Shown one piece after another: positions 1 through 12,276 of a stretch of DNA of 51,076 nucleotides. The first letter of the stretch is position 1. Each line of letters begins with the position of its first letter. Below the pieces are notes generated by a model. It was not told the DNA's origin and did no database searches. It worked only from the letters and a program-made list of their open reading frames with translations. A program made the position numbers and the translations under genes. This stretch comes from Cochliopodium minus (taxonomy: Eukaryota; Discosea; Himatismenida; Cochliopodiidae), in assembly GCA_024220525.1 (NCBI GenBank), contig JAMYWO010000041.1, forward strand, positions 142,995 to 194,070, written 5' to 3'.

Positions 1-2
1 AA

Positions 3-3000
3 ACATTTGCCCAATTTGTGTCAAGAGACGAAAAGATTGAGAAAAAGACTCTTCTCTTGTATGCTTCAAATGAATTGTCAAAGTCTGTGTGGTGTGAGAC
101 AAATTCTACTACATATAAAAAAAATATTGAGGAGCAAATTGAAAAAAGGAAAAAGATTAATCAAATTTACCTCAAAAGAGACTTCCTTGAAAGTCCAAGA
201 ATACAAGGTTTGGAAAGTAGGACAGTTAAACAGTTGACTGAAGCTTGTTTTTTTCAATATGGTTGGGTATTTGATTTTTGATTCTACTTTTTTGTTTTAT
301 TTTTTTGTCTGTTTTTTACTTTGTTTATTTTATTTCTTATTAATAAAGTATTTTTTTATTTTATTTTAATTTTTGATTTTTTATAAAGTTTTTTATAATT
401 ATTTTTTTTTTTTCATTTTTTTTTTATATAGTTGGAATTTCTTATTTTATATTTATTTAATTTGAATATCTTATTTTTTATTATTTTTTATTTTTATTTA
501 ATTAATTATTTAATTTATTATTTATTTATTATTTATTATTTGTATTTTATTTTCAATGATTTTATTTGCAAAAAGGCTTTTTTGCAAAAAATAAATAATC
601 AAGAATGCATTAAAAATAGCGAAAACACAAAGCTTTACCCTCCAGAGATTGTGAAAAAGTATGAAGAGAAAGCAAAAGAATATTTGAGGTCAAGTCAATA
701 CTTTGAAGATCATAAACAAGAAGCAAACCTTGATTATGCAGATAAACCAACAGATGTATTGATACAGATAACTCCTTTCTTGAGTTGGTTTCGAAAACAT
801 GACTCTAACAAGAAAATGAATAAACTTCCCAACGAATTAAACGAACAACAGATGTCAGGGAATGCTGGTCACCTCTCATCTCTGTATTCAAAGTTTTTTA
901 TGGGGGACTATCTTTCTCACATCCGAGCTTTTTCAATCTTTCTTTTCACATTTCATGGTATCATTTCTTTGAATTTGGAATTCTATGAGAAAGATTTTGA
1001 CACATTAGTCCACAACTTTTACAATTACTTGGTGTTTATCCAGTGCTCTCCTTCTCATTCGCAAAATATCATAATATCTTTGAAGTCTTTCTTTGAATTT
1101 ATGGGAAACAGAGGGGTTGCTTCTATACTTGACAAAAACTTTGAGTTTAGTTGTAACTCTATTGGATATTTATTATTAATTTGTTTTAATATTTTTATTT
1201 TATTTTATTTTCATTTTTTCTATTTTTCTATTTTTTTATATTTTTATTATTATTATTATTATCATTATTATTATTTTCATTTTTGAAATTATTTTTTTTT
1301 ATAATTTTTTTTTTTGATTTTTTATTTATTTATTTTTTTAAATTATTTTTTTTTATAATTTTTTTTTTTTATTTTTTATTTATTATATTATATTCTATTT
1401 TTATTTTAAATTAAAAATTATTTTGTTTACAAAAGCCATATTGAATAGTTTGAACAAATTAAGATGTATCTCTGACATTAGAAAAAATAATGAAAAATTT
1501 GATCCAGATATCTCTCGTTTATATGGGAATGTTGCTCCTTTAAATGTGTTTAAATCTCTTAAAAAGAACACTCAAATCATCTACAGGAACATTATTGATA
1601 ACAACTTAATGGAAAAAATCGGAAAGTCGCAATACATTACCAACGATCAAAAACAAAGATTTTTTATGTAAAAAATTTTTTATATTTTTTAATTTAGTTT
1701 TTTTTTGTTATTTATTAAAATTTTTTCATTCATTTATTTTATTTTCATATTTTTCTTTATGTTATCAAATTTATTTTATTTTTTTATTTTTCTTTATGTT
1801 TATCAAATTTATTTTTCTTTTCTTTTATCTTTATTTTTTCGAATTTATTTTATTTTCTTATTTTAAAAAATTAGGTATTTCATGTCACTTCTAAAACTAT
1901 TGATTTTTCTTGACCATGGTTGCAGACTACAGGTTGTTGAACTATTAAAAGTCAGTTATTTTCATTTTGAAGTGACAAAAAAACCAAAAGAAGATCCATT
2001 AAAGTCGAAATTTCAGATAAACTTGGAGCTTTTCGAGAAATGCAAAGAGGATCCAACTATTTTGTCCCACTTGTCTTTAAAACTACCAAGTGAAAAGGTT
2101 TATAGACTGGTTTTGATTGAGTTTGAAGGATTATTAAGGGAGTTTGTGGTAGATTTTGCGTGTAACAAAAAATATTTCCAACCCAAAGAAAAACTTGACC
2201 TCTTCTTTACTAATTCTTCTGGAAATGCTTTTTTTGGAGATGAGCTTGCATATGTTCTATCCACTTTAGGAGTATATTTGTATCAAGGTATTTATTTTTT
2301 TTACTTTGATTTATTATTTTTTTATTTTTATTTTGTTTATTTTTGTTATTTTTGTTTAATTGTTTTTTTTTTGTTTAATTGTTTTTTTATTTTTATTTTT
2401 TTGTTTAATTGTTTTTGTTTTTGTTTTTTCATTTTTTTTTATTTATTGTTATTATAATATTTTTATTTTTTAATTCTTTTTTAATAAACAATAGGTGTTC
2501 CTTCCCATATAATTGCTTCGACTTTGAGGTTAGTATTATAAATTAAAATTTTTTTTAAGATTGACAATATTTTTTGAAGGAGGAGCTTTATGTTTATGTA
2601 CGAGTTTTATGCAAAGGATGTACTATCACCATCTGATCTAAGGAGCTTGAATAGGGAAATTGGTTATCATGTTAATACAAAAGGAAAAAATGTTGTTGAA
2701 GAGTATACAAGACTTCGTGTTCATAATCGTAAATATTTTTTAAAAAAATTTATTTAATATGTTTAATAATTTAATTAATAAATTGTTTATTATTTTTTAT
2801 TTTTTATTTGTTTATTTATTTTTCATTTATTTATTTATTTTTTAAATATTAATAATTTTATTTTTTGTCAGATTGTGCAAAGAGCATCAAGAACACCATT
2901 AAAAATCAGAACTTGATTATTGACAAAGAATTTTGTGATGAAGGGATATTTAATGAGATGAGTATCAACATCAATGATCCCCATTTGGAAAGTAAATTAA

Positions 3001-6000
3001 AAGAGATGAATTGCAAGGATGCAAAGCAAATAGCAACTCTTTTGAAAAAATCTCTTTGTTTGGGAAAGGATAAAAGCTTTGAAATATTTTTTGAGAAAAA
3101 TAGAGGTTATATATATTTTTTTAAAATTTTTTACTTTTTATTTTTATAATTTTTTTCACTCTAAAGATGAAAAATATATCAGCAAGGATGAATTCACAAC
3201 TACTACTTTTTCTGAGATCTACAAAAAAGAAAAGACTGAAATGTCATTATTTGTACTCTATTCCTCGATTTCTATGTACGTCATGGCTAACATTGGTAAA
3301 TGAATTAATTTTATTTTATGATTTTAAATTTATTTGTTTTTTTAATATATTTTAAAATAATTTAATATTAATTAGTAAATATCAGTATTTAGTATATATT
3401 TATTTTACTTATTTATTAACATTAATTATTATCTTTGCAAATTAATACTTGATTGCTTAGATCATAAAAGAGGAGAATTTTATTATTCACAAGATGAATC
3501 TATGGAAATACACAAGGATGAATACAAACAATTTTTGCTTAATTCTCTGGATAGGCAGATAATAGTGATTGAGAGAGTAGAAGAAATAGATTGGGAAGGG
3601 ATTCCAACAATAAAATATAGAACAAGTTTCTGTAGGAGCATTCTTTGCGAATCTCCCGTCCACATACTTGAGTTTAAATTGCCAGATACCGTCATTATTA
3701 CTGCATGCCTGATGCAAGAAAATGGAAATAAAATAAAAGGTGAATCGTGTTTTTTATTATCATATTTTCTTTTTTGTTTTTTTAGTATTTTTTTATTATT
3801 TATTTTATTGCTCTTTTTTTTTTTGTAATTTTTTTTTTACCTTTAAATTTTTATCAACAAGGTTTGGTGGGAAGAGTCAAGGAGAAAGTTGTAAAGTTTG
3901 TCAGTTATATGAAAAACAAAAGATTAGTGATTGTTCTTTACAATGTAGAAAAATTAATTGAATTGGGAATAAAGGAAATGAGAGATGTTGGAAGAGACAA
4001 AGACAAACTATTTAGAATCTACAAAAAATATGAACCAAACTTGTCTAACTCTCTTCCTCTTTGTTTCTATAGAATCAAACTCCCAAATTATCCTCTTTTC
4101 AACAAGTTAAGTGATTTTGGAGACAAGAGAGAATTTGATGAAAACTCTGATTCCCCAATTCCCAACCGAAAGAATTGCAATAAAACGAGAATCACAGACT
4201 ATTTCAGTAAGAAAGGAGACAATTTAGAAACAATCCCACAAACAGTAAAAATTTTTTTTAAAATTGTTTTTTTTTTTTAGTTATTTTGTTTTTGTTTCAA
4301 ATTTTGTTTAAAATAATTGTTCATTTTTTTTTTTTCATTTTTGAACAATTTTTGAATAATTTTATAATCTTTTTTTATTAAAATAGTTCGAATTGTCTTA
4401 TAGAAATGATGATGAAAAAGGGAATGAATTTACAGAAGTTAGTTTGTGGGAATTAGATGAGCTTAGCAATAATAGAATTCAAAAAGACTGGAAAGAATTA
4501 GAGAAGCAAGGTGAAGATATTGAATTTGAATGTACCAACAAAAGGAAAAAGTCAGAAAAAGTTTTTCTTGATCTAAAGATGAAAGGATTAGACGATGAGG
4601 AAGAACTTTCTTCAAAAACTCAAAAAATTTCCTCTCCAAGAGTAGAAACCTCGAATACCCTACATTCTTTCTCCAACAAACAACATTTTCCAAAGAACAA
4701 AAGTAAACTTCTTAACGTTAACGCACCACCGAAACATTCAAGGAAAAGAGTGATCGAGGTAGAGTCTGAAGATGATTCTGAAGATCAAACTGTTGGTATT
4801 GATATTGGAGTATACGAAAAGGATTCATTTGATTCTGTTGGAAATGATAAGTATCAGTTCAACACAAAGCTTGAGCACTATGTCAAAGGTAAAAAAATTA
4901 TAAAAACCTACCTTTTTTTTTCAAAACTAATTCCTCTAAAAATTCAGATCAATTTAATTCAAATATCAATGAAAATCATCTCAAAACTCCCAATCAATCT
5001 AAAGATCTGAATTCAAAAAAAAATTCTCTCAATTCTTCAAAAACCACCAAAAATAATAATCAAAGTTTGGATCTTCAATTTTCTTCTGATTCATTTATTT
5101 TTAAAAAATCATCTCCTTCTTCTAATTCTCTTGTCTCCAATAAATCATCTCATTCTTCTGATTCTTTTAGCTTGAAAAAATCAATTTCTTCAAAAGTCTC
5201 TCCTTTAAATTTAAGTGATCGAGATATGTTTGTTTGCTTCAATCCTCCTTCTGGAACTGTTTTCTCCAAGATTTTAAAGTGGTTCAATAACTCTTGTTCT
5301 TTTGATGTAAATATTGTTATCTTTTACTACTTCTTTAGGCAAGATTTTCTTCCTATTTCTTTAAACAATGTTGTCTTGATAGAGATATTCAAGATGATGG
5401 ATAGTTACAAAATGGGGGGGGAAGTTGAGGAAAACTTGATCATTAATAAAGCAATTTACATAGAAAAGCTCAACGTTCCAATTGGGGTAACCTATCCAAA
5501 TTATACTGATGTAGTTGAAAAAATGATCGAGAGAACAAATCTTTGCAAAAATGGCTGGACAACTTATTGTGGTGAGTGTCATAATACAAGAAGGATGAAT
5601 TTGTCTTGTATTGATATTGGTTTGAGTAAATGTGAATGTGGCGGATTTCTGAATCTATTAGTAGATTATCATAGCCCTCTTTTGATCTTTTCCCTTAAAC
5701 TGGATGGAGTGAAAAATAAGAGAGAGGATCAACAGCAAAACAAGTTTGATCAATTTATCAAAGGTAAACTTATTTTTGAAATTTTATGTAAATAAAAATA
5801 TTTAATATATTTTATTATTATTTTTTAAAATATACAAATATTTTTAATTTTGTTTTTTTATCTTTTGAGATATTAATTAATATTTAAAAATAAATTTATT
5901 TTTAAAATAGTGAAATCATTCGTAGGACAATTGAACGAGTACGAACTTGTGGCGGTTGTTTCATTCATAAACAGAAACCACTTTGTTGCTTATTTTGAAT

Positions 6001-7808
6001 ATGAGGGAGTGGTGGTTTGTTATGATGGAATGAAGTATCAACAACTTGTAAAGTACAATAACTTAAGCTTGGTAAATTGTGAGGGAAGTCATCTTTACTA
6101 CAGAAATAGCTCTCACCTTCCTCCATTACACTCTCATTCAAATCAATTTGAAGGATTTTTGTCAGAATGTAAATTAGTTTCTTTTCAATCAATTTTCAAT
6201 TTCAGCGATGAAATATTTGAGAGATTTAAATCTCATTCCCATAATTTCCTTCTTCATAAAGCTTATAACTTGACAAAGCTAAAAGATAAGTATTGTGTTT
6301 CTAAAAAAGATGGAAAATCTCTTCAAAAAAAAACTAAAAAAACTAAAATTCTAGATTTATCTACTCTGCTTGATTCTTCAAATGATAAGACTTTGGATTT
6401 AACTACTCTACCTCAGTCTCCTGATAGCAATTTTAAGGGTTTGCATACTCTACCTGATTCTCCAGTTGATTTAGGGGCTTCTGATACGAATACTCCACTT
6501 GATTGTCCAATTGAACTAGGAACTACCAATTTTCTTACCAACTCATTGGAATCAAATCTTTTTGCTAAAACTAAATCACTCAATGAAGTGAGTTATTCTT
6601 CAACCTCAACCAATCTATCCCTTTCTCCAATTGATCCTAATTCAACACTCAATAAGCTTAAATACAATCAAAATTCTTCTTTATCACATAGCATCTCTCT
6701 TACTCCAAAATCAAATTCTTTAAATTCTCATAATCATACAACTATAAATTCTAATTGCATTCTTTCAAGTGGTAACTCCAACTCGACACTTTTTTTTGAT
6801 TCAAAAATTCCCACAATCCCAATTTCTCCTTCTTGTTATCCTAATAATAAACTTCTTTCCAAAAATAATCTTACTTTTTCGATCAATACCCCTCTTTCAA
6901 ATAAAAATAATGTTAACACTCATTCAAAAAATACTTCTCCTTCTAATAATAAACAATTATCAAATAATAATACTCTTTCAAACAATCGTTCTTCTAACCA
7001 ATCATCACCTCCCAACGAAATAAAAATAAATCCCTCTCATTCTAACTCTATAATTTCTCTGTCTAACACTCCTCCTCTAAATGACAATAAGGAAGAAATT
7101 AATTTATCTCTTAAAAAAAGAAAAAAGAAAAATGAAAATAACTCAATTATTTTCAAAAAAATAAAAAGTGATGAAAAATGTGAAGAATGGAAGTTGATTT
7201 GTTCTTGTAAAGATAAACATGTAGAGGGAAAAATGATACAATGTGATAAATGTGATGGTATAAAATGATTTCTAAAATTTTTTTTAATTTTTTCCTTCAA
7301 TTATTTAGGTTGGGAACATATAAAATGTTTATCTTTCGAAAAAAATTTAGATTTTTCGTCATCTCATAAGTACCTATGTGAATCATGTGAATTAAATCAA
7401 ATTTATAAAACCGAGTGTATTCATACAGTACCTCCTCCAATAATTATGACTCTTTCTTCTAATGCTATTGTACAAGAAATTAAAAAAGAAGATTTGATAA
7501 CAGATTGCGAAGATTTTTCTTTTTTATTTGACTGTAGGAGTACGAGAATATGTGTAACACACTTTAGAAAAGAAAAATTTGGGTTGAAACAAAAAAGAGG
7601 AGTTGTGTTGAGTTCTGAAAATTTCTCTTTATCTATTTGCATGAAAGATAATTCTGTTGTTTTCACCAATTTGTTGAACAAAATTATTGGAGAAGAATTG
7701 GCAGGAAAAATCATTGAACTAGAAGAAAAAAAAAATGAAAGAAATAAATCAAGAAATAAACGTGGATTTTGTATCTGTGATAAATGTTATCAAACATTTA
7801 AAAATTAA
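3..7808 (+). CDS. Tyrosine-recombinase-like multidomain protein with PHD finger (5' end outside window)
   Basis: Fourteen exons join in phase (3-266, 576-1152, 1436-1667, 1875-2287, 2495-2528, 2580-2728, 2872-3105, 3167-3295, 3461-3739, 3862-4244, 4387-4888, 4948-5763, 5911-7257, 7309-7808), giving 1952 residues to a TAA. Residues about 190-280 resemble a phage-integrase core-binding domain (SLYSKFFMGDYLSHIRAF). Then come a DHGCRLQVVELL box (Arg I), a HIIASTLRR box (Arg II), GYHVNT and VEEYTRL (candidate His and Tyr), in recombinase order. KTRITDYFSKK near residue 885 looks like a PCNA-binding motif. Around residues 1180-1370 lie NNSCSFD, a CxxC/CxC cluster and NRNHFVAYFEYEG, which weakly recall a USP peptidase. 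A Ser/Asn-rich linker precedes a C4HC3 PHD finger (CSCKDKH, IQCDKCDGWEHIKC, CESC) split by the last intron. It could be a Crypton-like mobile gene or a domesticated one. PHD call firm, recombinase moderate, peptidase tentative. Confidence 0.6.
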
Positions 7809-8241
7809 AAATTCTACTCTCTATTTTTATTGATAGATTTGATTAAAAAATTTAAAGATTTTCAATTTATTTGTTTTTTGGATGAGTTGTGTGGGTTGAT
7901 TAAATGGAATGTGATAATTTTTTTAAAATTTATTTTGGTTTTAGTTTGTTATAAAAGGTGGGTAGGGGGAAAGATAGGAGGTGGTTAAAATTTGTTAGGA
8001 AAGCTTCTCAAGCTAAAAGCTTTTTAAATCAACGGTAGAAGACTTTGAAAAATTTTCACATTCAGCTTTGAATAGACATGTCCAAATATTACAACTTTGT
8101 TAGCGTATATAAAATTTTTGCTAAGAAATTTTAAACTGTTGTAATATTTTTGGAGATCCCGGGTTGGGTTGTGGTTAATGGCATTTTTGAGAACCTTTTA
8201 CATACTAAAATTTGAAATTTTTAATATGTTAAATTACATCN
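7809..8241. other. Intergenic stretch ending at an ambiguous base
   Basis: No gene is visible. The stretch is less A/T-homopolymeric than the introns and includes a G-rich run near 7960-7985. It contains the MITE-like repeat at 8073-8157 and stops at a single N (8241), right after which a coding fragment begins abruptly. I read the N as a likely contig join. Confidence 0.5.
8073..8157 (+). repeat. MITE-like dispersed repeat, copy 1
   Basis: About 85 bases running from TAGACATGTCC to TTTTTGGAGAT. The two ends form an imperfect inverted repeat: TCCAAATATTACAAC on the left against the complement of GTTGTAATATTTTTGGA on the right. A second copy of nearly equal length lies at 38842-38927. It has no coding capacity. 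A small non-autonomous DNA transposon or a conserved hairpin element are both possible. A target-site duplication could not be defined by eye. Confidence 0.55.
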
Positions 8242-8481
8242 AGAAATGTCGCCATACAAATCTTTGAAGAATTTATCAGTGACAAGAACCCTCTTTGTTT
8301 GGTTTTCCCTTTTGAGATCACTTATACTGTTGGAATCAAAGTTGAGAAGGACGAGATCTCTTATGAGTTGTTCGATAGGGCCAAGAAACATTCTTTTGAT
8401 GTAATGAAGGAGTTTATCATTCCTTATAAGAATTCCTCTTTTTATTCGAGGGGAAGAAAACAAAACAAGTTTATCATTTAA
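8242..8481 (+). CDS. Orphan C-terminal coding fragment
   Basis: An open frame of about 79 codons starts at the ambiguous base 8241 and ends with TAA at 8479-8481. It reads RNVAIQIFEEFISD, then a hydrophobic stretch (LCLVFPFEITYTVGI), a charged segment (KVEKDEISYELFDRAKK) and a basic tail. Codon use is richer in GAG, AAG, GAC and ATC than in the neighbours, which makes real coding likely. No family was recognised. The 5' part is missing, probably because the assembly joins two contigs here. It could be the end of a host gene or of a mobile element. Confidence 0.4.
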   Translation, partial: RNVAIQIFEEFISDKNPLCLVFPFEITYTVGIKVEKDEISYELFDRAKKHSFDVMKEFIIPYKNSSFYSRGRKQNKFII

Positions 8482-8601
8482 CTTTAAATTTTCTCGAGAT
8501 TTTTGTAATTTAATTTATTATTTTTATATATTAAAAAAAAAAGAAAAAAAAAATTTTATCAAAAAAGATTCAGTTTTTATTTTTTTGGTTTAAATTTTCT
8601 T

Positions 8602-9622
8602 TCAAAACAAGAAGCATTTATTTTTTCTTTCTTTCTGATTGTTTTTCAATCTTTTATTTCTTTTTCTCAAATCTCTTACCAAAATGGAAAAAACCTTTTT
8701 GGATTTATCACATTCATTTTTGGCAGAAGTCTCTGTGAAAAAACAGTTCCATTTTTTAGCAAGTTGATAACCTTGATCCATTGGTGACTTTTATTTGATC
8801 AAAATTCATCTTTATAAAAAAGTAATTTAAAATAAAAAATTTTTTTTATAAAAAACTCACATCTGTTTTGTTTCCTAAAATTACTAAAGGAAAATCGTAC
8901 GTGTCTCTCACTCTTAAAATATTCTCTCTTATTTCTGTTAATTCATTAAAAGTTTGTTAAGAAGTTACAGAGTAAATTAAGATGAAAGCTTCCCCTTCTT
9001 TCATATAAAGATCTCTCATTGCAATAAATTGTTCAGTCCCATCAGTATCTAATATTCTTAGTTTTGAAAGAGATCCTCTAAAATTAATATCTACAATGAA
9101 TTCATCCTCTATTGTGGGATCACTTGGATTTTAATTTAAAAATAGAATGTAAAAATAATTGATACTATTTGTCGCCCAATTGATAACCATGAATATTATA
9201 ACACAATGTAGCTTTAAAAAGATTTCAAAGATAAAATTAATTAAAATTTTTATACTTTTTCCAACACCAGCGCTTCCAAGGATAATTATTCTTTAACTTT
9301 TTGGCCAATTATTTTTTCTAATAAAATTTTAAATTTGGTGATGAACAATTGAAGTTTCAATTTGACAAAAGAGTATTTTCTCACCTATATTCCATCCTTT
9401 AATGTTTCTCATCATATCTTTTCTCCAATTATCTTTCGAAAGGCACAAAATTTCCTTATTTGGATAGAAATTGAGGTAGAAAGTTTTGTCGATCTCTTTG
9501 TCAATGATATATTTCCTAATTTTGATGCTTGTATTTCCAAATCTTTTGATATCCTTCATATCCAAACAAAAAAGAATTTTAATGAGGATAAATTTGGGTA
9601 GATTTAAAAAATAATCATCCAT
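8602..9622 (-). CDS. F-box / Rap-like small GTPase fusion with three in-frame TAA codons
   Basis: Four exons (9256-9622, 9166-9211, 8861-9122, 8602-8787) join in phase to 287 codons ending in TGA. Exon 1 starts with an F-box-like helix (NLPKFILIKILFCLDMKDI) and ends in the P-loop GSAGVGK. Exons 2-3 give switch I YDPTIEDEF, switch II DTDGTEQFIAMRDLYM and NKTD; exon 4 gives ETSAK and ends in KCFLF, a CaaX prenylation box. Thr after DxDG and the flanking sequence match Rap rather than Ras. Two TAA codons lie in the linker between F-box and GTPase. A third sits in YSVTS(TAA)QTFNEL, where human Rap1 has Gln (YSITAQSTFNDL). All splice junctions and G motifs are otherwise intact. It may be a recent pseudogene, a read-through gene, or edited. 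The start lies 27 bases below the SIR2 gene stop. Confidence 0.7.
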
Positions 9623-9649
9623 TATTAAGTATCAAATTCCAATTATTTT

Positions 9650-12253
9650 TTATTTTTTTTTCTTTGGAAATTCATTGTTGATAATCGAAACGAAATCCTC
9701 AGAAATGTGAAATTCTTTGCTTAAAGAATCCATCATTTTTAGGTAAGGTTCGTCTTTTTTTAGGTTTTCAGGTAAGGAAGACAAAAAGGAAATGAATTTG
9801 TCTCTAAACTGTTTTTCCTCTGTTGAAAGGATATCCTCAAACCTACCTTCGAAAATATGAGATACAATAGATGTAGAGTGAAGGGAAAGGTAATCTAAAA
9901 AAATTTCTTGGGTTCTCGCAGCTTTTGAGTAGTCAAGATCAGTTCTAATTTTATTTCCTTTTTTTTTTTTTTTTTTTGGAAAATTTGTTTAATTTTTTTA
10001 TTTTTTTTTACAAAAATTTTTTACCAATATCTGCCATTGATATTATTTTTAAAGAATTTTCCCATAATTCTGTCATCATTTCATTGTTGAAAAAGGTCAA
10101 AGCAGTTCCAAAGTTTTGAGAGTTAATTGTCATTCTCACAGCTAAATAGAAAAAAAAATTTTATTTTATTTTTGAATCAATTATTTATTTTACTGTCAAT
10201 GATTTTGTGGAAGTTATCATCGTTCAAACTAAAACCAACAAATAACAATTTTTTTGTGATCAACAATGTTTGGACTTTTAAAAAATAAGAGATTAAAAGA
10301 AAGAAAGAAATATTATAAAAAGTTAACCTATTCCCCTAAGTGCTTGGCGTTGATTTTCATATCTTAGATAATGTTCTCTTGTAAGTACTATAAAATTAGA
10401 ATAAAATTAAGAAAAAGAACAAATATTTAAAAGATTACCAATATCTTCTGGATGATTAATGCAACCTAATTAAAAATAAAATCTTTCCAAATTTTCAAAA
10501 TATTAAAGTTTTTTTTTTTACCATGCATTTTTAATAACCATCTATTTTTTAAAGAAGAATCTACTGTAAAAGGTTCATAAGGGAGGACTCTAATATTATT
10601 CTTATTTGAATTGGACAATTCTAACAACACATCATAATTGGTAGTGACAAATTCATTGACAGGCAAAGAGGACAAGAGAGAATGAGACAAAGAATGTTGG
10701 TTGTGTTTAAGTTTTTCAATAATGTAGTTTGCTAAAGGTTTCTTGCTTGGATCTTTTTTCAGTAATAATTCTACTAACCTTTTTTTTTTTAGAAAAAAAT
10801 TCATCATTAAACTAAACCCCTTAAATTAAAAGATAAATATTTTTACCTTGCCTTGTCCAATAAACTAAATTCTCTTATGGACTCAATTTGATTTTCTTTC
10901 ATTCCCAAATCTTTAATGAAGATGGTTTACTTTTTTTTTATAGAATATTGTTTATTTTTGTATTACCTTTTTGTACTTTTATTGAAATAAATAAAAATTT
11001 AAAAAATTAAAAAAAAAATAATTACAAGAGTCCAAAAGACTGTTCCATGAAGGTAACCCCTATTATTTCATTTGAAATTTTTTAAAATTTAATTTCAAAT
11101 ATAATTTACAGCTCCAATAGAAACTCCAGCACCAATGAAAAGAGATCTTAATTTTTTAAGATAATTTTTAAGAATTAAAAAAAAAAAATTAATATTACAA
11201 ATCTCCTTTTTTTGCATGATTAGATAATATTTTTGCTTCATTCTTTAGTTCTAAAGAAAGCTCATCAAAACTGTCAAGATTCATCTGTATTCTTTTTTTT
11301 TGTAGTGCATTAAACATTACGTCATCTCTTGCGACTAAAACTACATCACAATCATTCTCACTAGTGAATTTGTAAACTGTTTCTAGAATTTTAGACAAAA
11401 CAGCCCCACTTTTTCTATATCCACCACTAACTTTTAAAATTATAAATCTTTTGAATAATTTAAAATTTGAAATTTATTTACATCCTGTCCCAATCACTGT
11501 TAAAAATAAATTCGAAATTTTTAAAAAATTTTTTTCTAAAGTCTTGACAATCATTACCAGGTAATCCTAACTTTTTTTTATTTAAATTTATTAAATATTT
11601 TTATAATTTTGGAAGAAAAAAGAATATTACCAAATGTTTTTCTCTTTTATTTTTTGGTTTTTTTCCTTCTTTGTTTATATCATCAAATGCCAAATGAAGA
11701 TATTTGTTTATTGAATCTTCAACCCATGAATATCCTATCTCTCCTTTATCATTGTTGGCATAAATTAGATATGGCTATAAATAAGTGCAAATTATTGATT
11801 TAAATAAGAATTGTTTTGATTTTTTTGTTTACCATGGACATATTATTTGGCCAATATGTTGATTTTACGACATATGGCTTTGTTATATTTTCTTGTGCAA
11901 TAGGTTTAGCATTTTCGAGATATGATTTAATTTGATTAGGATTATCAAACCAATATTTCAACTATATTGCGATTATATAGGTTCATATAAATTTCATTTA
12001 ATTATATTTTTTTTACAGGCATAAAGGAGAGATCTTTTTGACAAGTTAATGATGTTATATTTAATATTAATATCTATTTACTACCTTTCACAGTGATTAG
12101 CCAAGAATCCAAATTAAATTTCCTCAAATCTCCATTGGCTATGAATACATGCCCTTTTTGAAATTGTGCTTCATTATTTGATTTTGAAAATAAATTGTAT
12201 TTATTCAGCACATTGGAAAAAGAAGAATATTTTCTTTTGAAAATGGATTTCAT
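9650..12253 (-). CDS. Macro-like / SIR2-like NADase-type protein
   Basis: Sixteen exons join in phase to 567 residues: 12085-12253, 12017-12033, 11833-11961, 11631-11774, 11558-11570, 11482-11496, 11199-11430, 11110-11146, 11026-11059, 10847-10910, 10522-10778, 10439-10465, 10328-10387, 10194-10274, 10025-10141, 9650-9957. The first residues (MKSIFKRKYSSFS) resemble a mitochondrial presequence. The N-terminal half has GHVFIANGDLRKFNLDSWLI and LPVIGTGFSGG, a macro-like ADP-ribose-binding pattern. The second half is a SIR2_2-type domain: LFIGAGVSIGAGLPSW, VTTNYD, LLKMHGCINHPEDIVLTREHY with the catalytic-type His, and LLFVGFSLNDDNFH. This order matches a bacterial SIR2 family, so transfer followed by intron gain is possible. 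Such domains cleave NAD+ in bacterial anti-phage systems; a defence role here is inference. Confidence 0.85.
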
Positions 12254-12276
12254 TTTTTTTATTTCTAATTTTATTT

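Noticed and set aside
432-575. Long Phe/Tyr/Ile-rich frame joined to the second exon of the first gene
   Set aside because: It is A/T-rich intron sequence; the acceptor at 575 restores phase with the upstream exon.
5309-5340. Intron-like GTAAAT...CTTTAG inside the first gene
   Set aside because: Only 32 bases, and removing it shifts the frame, whereas reading through keeps a coherent protein.
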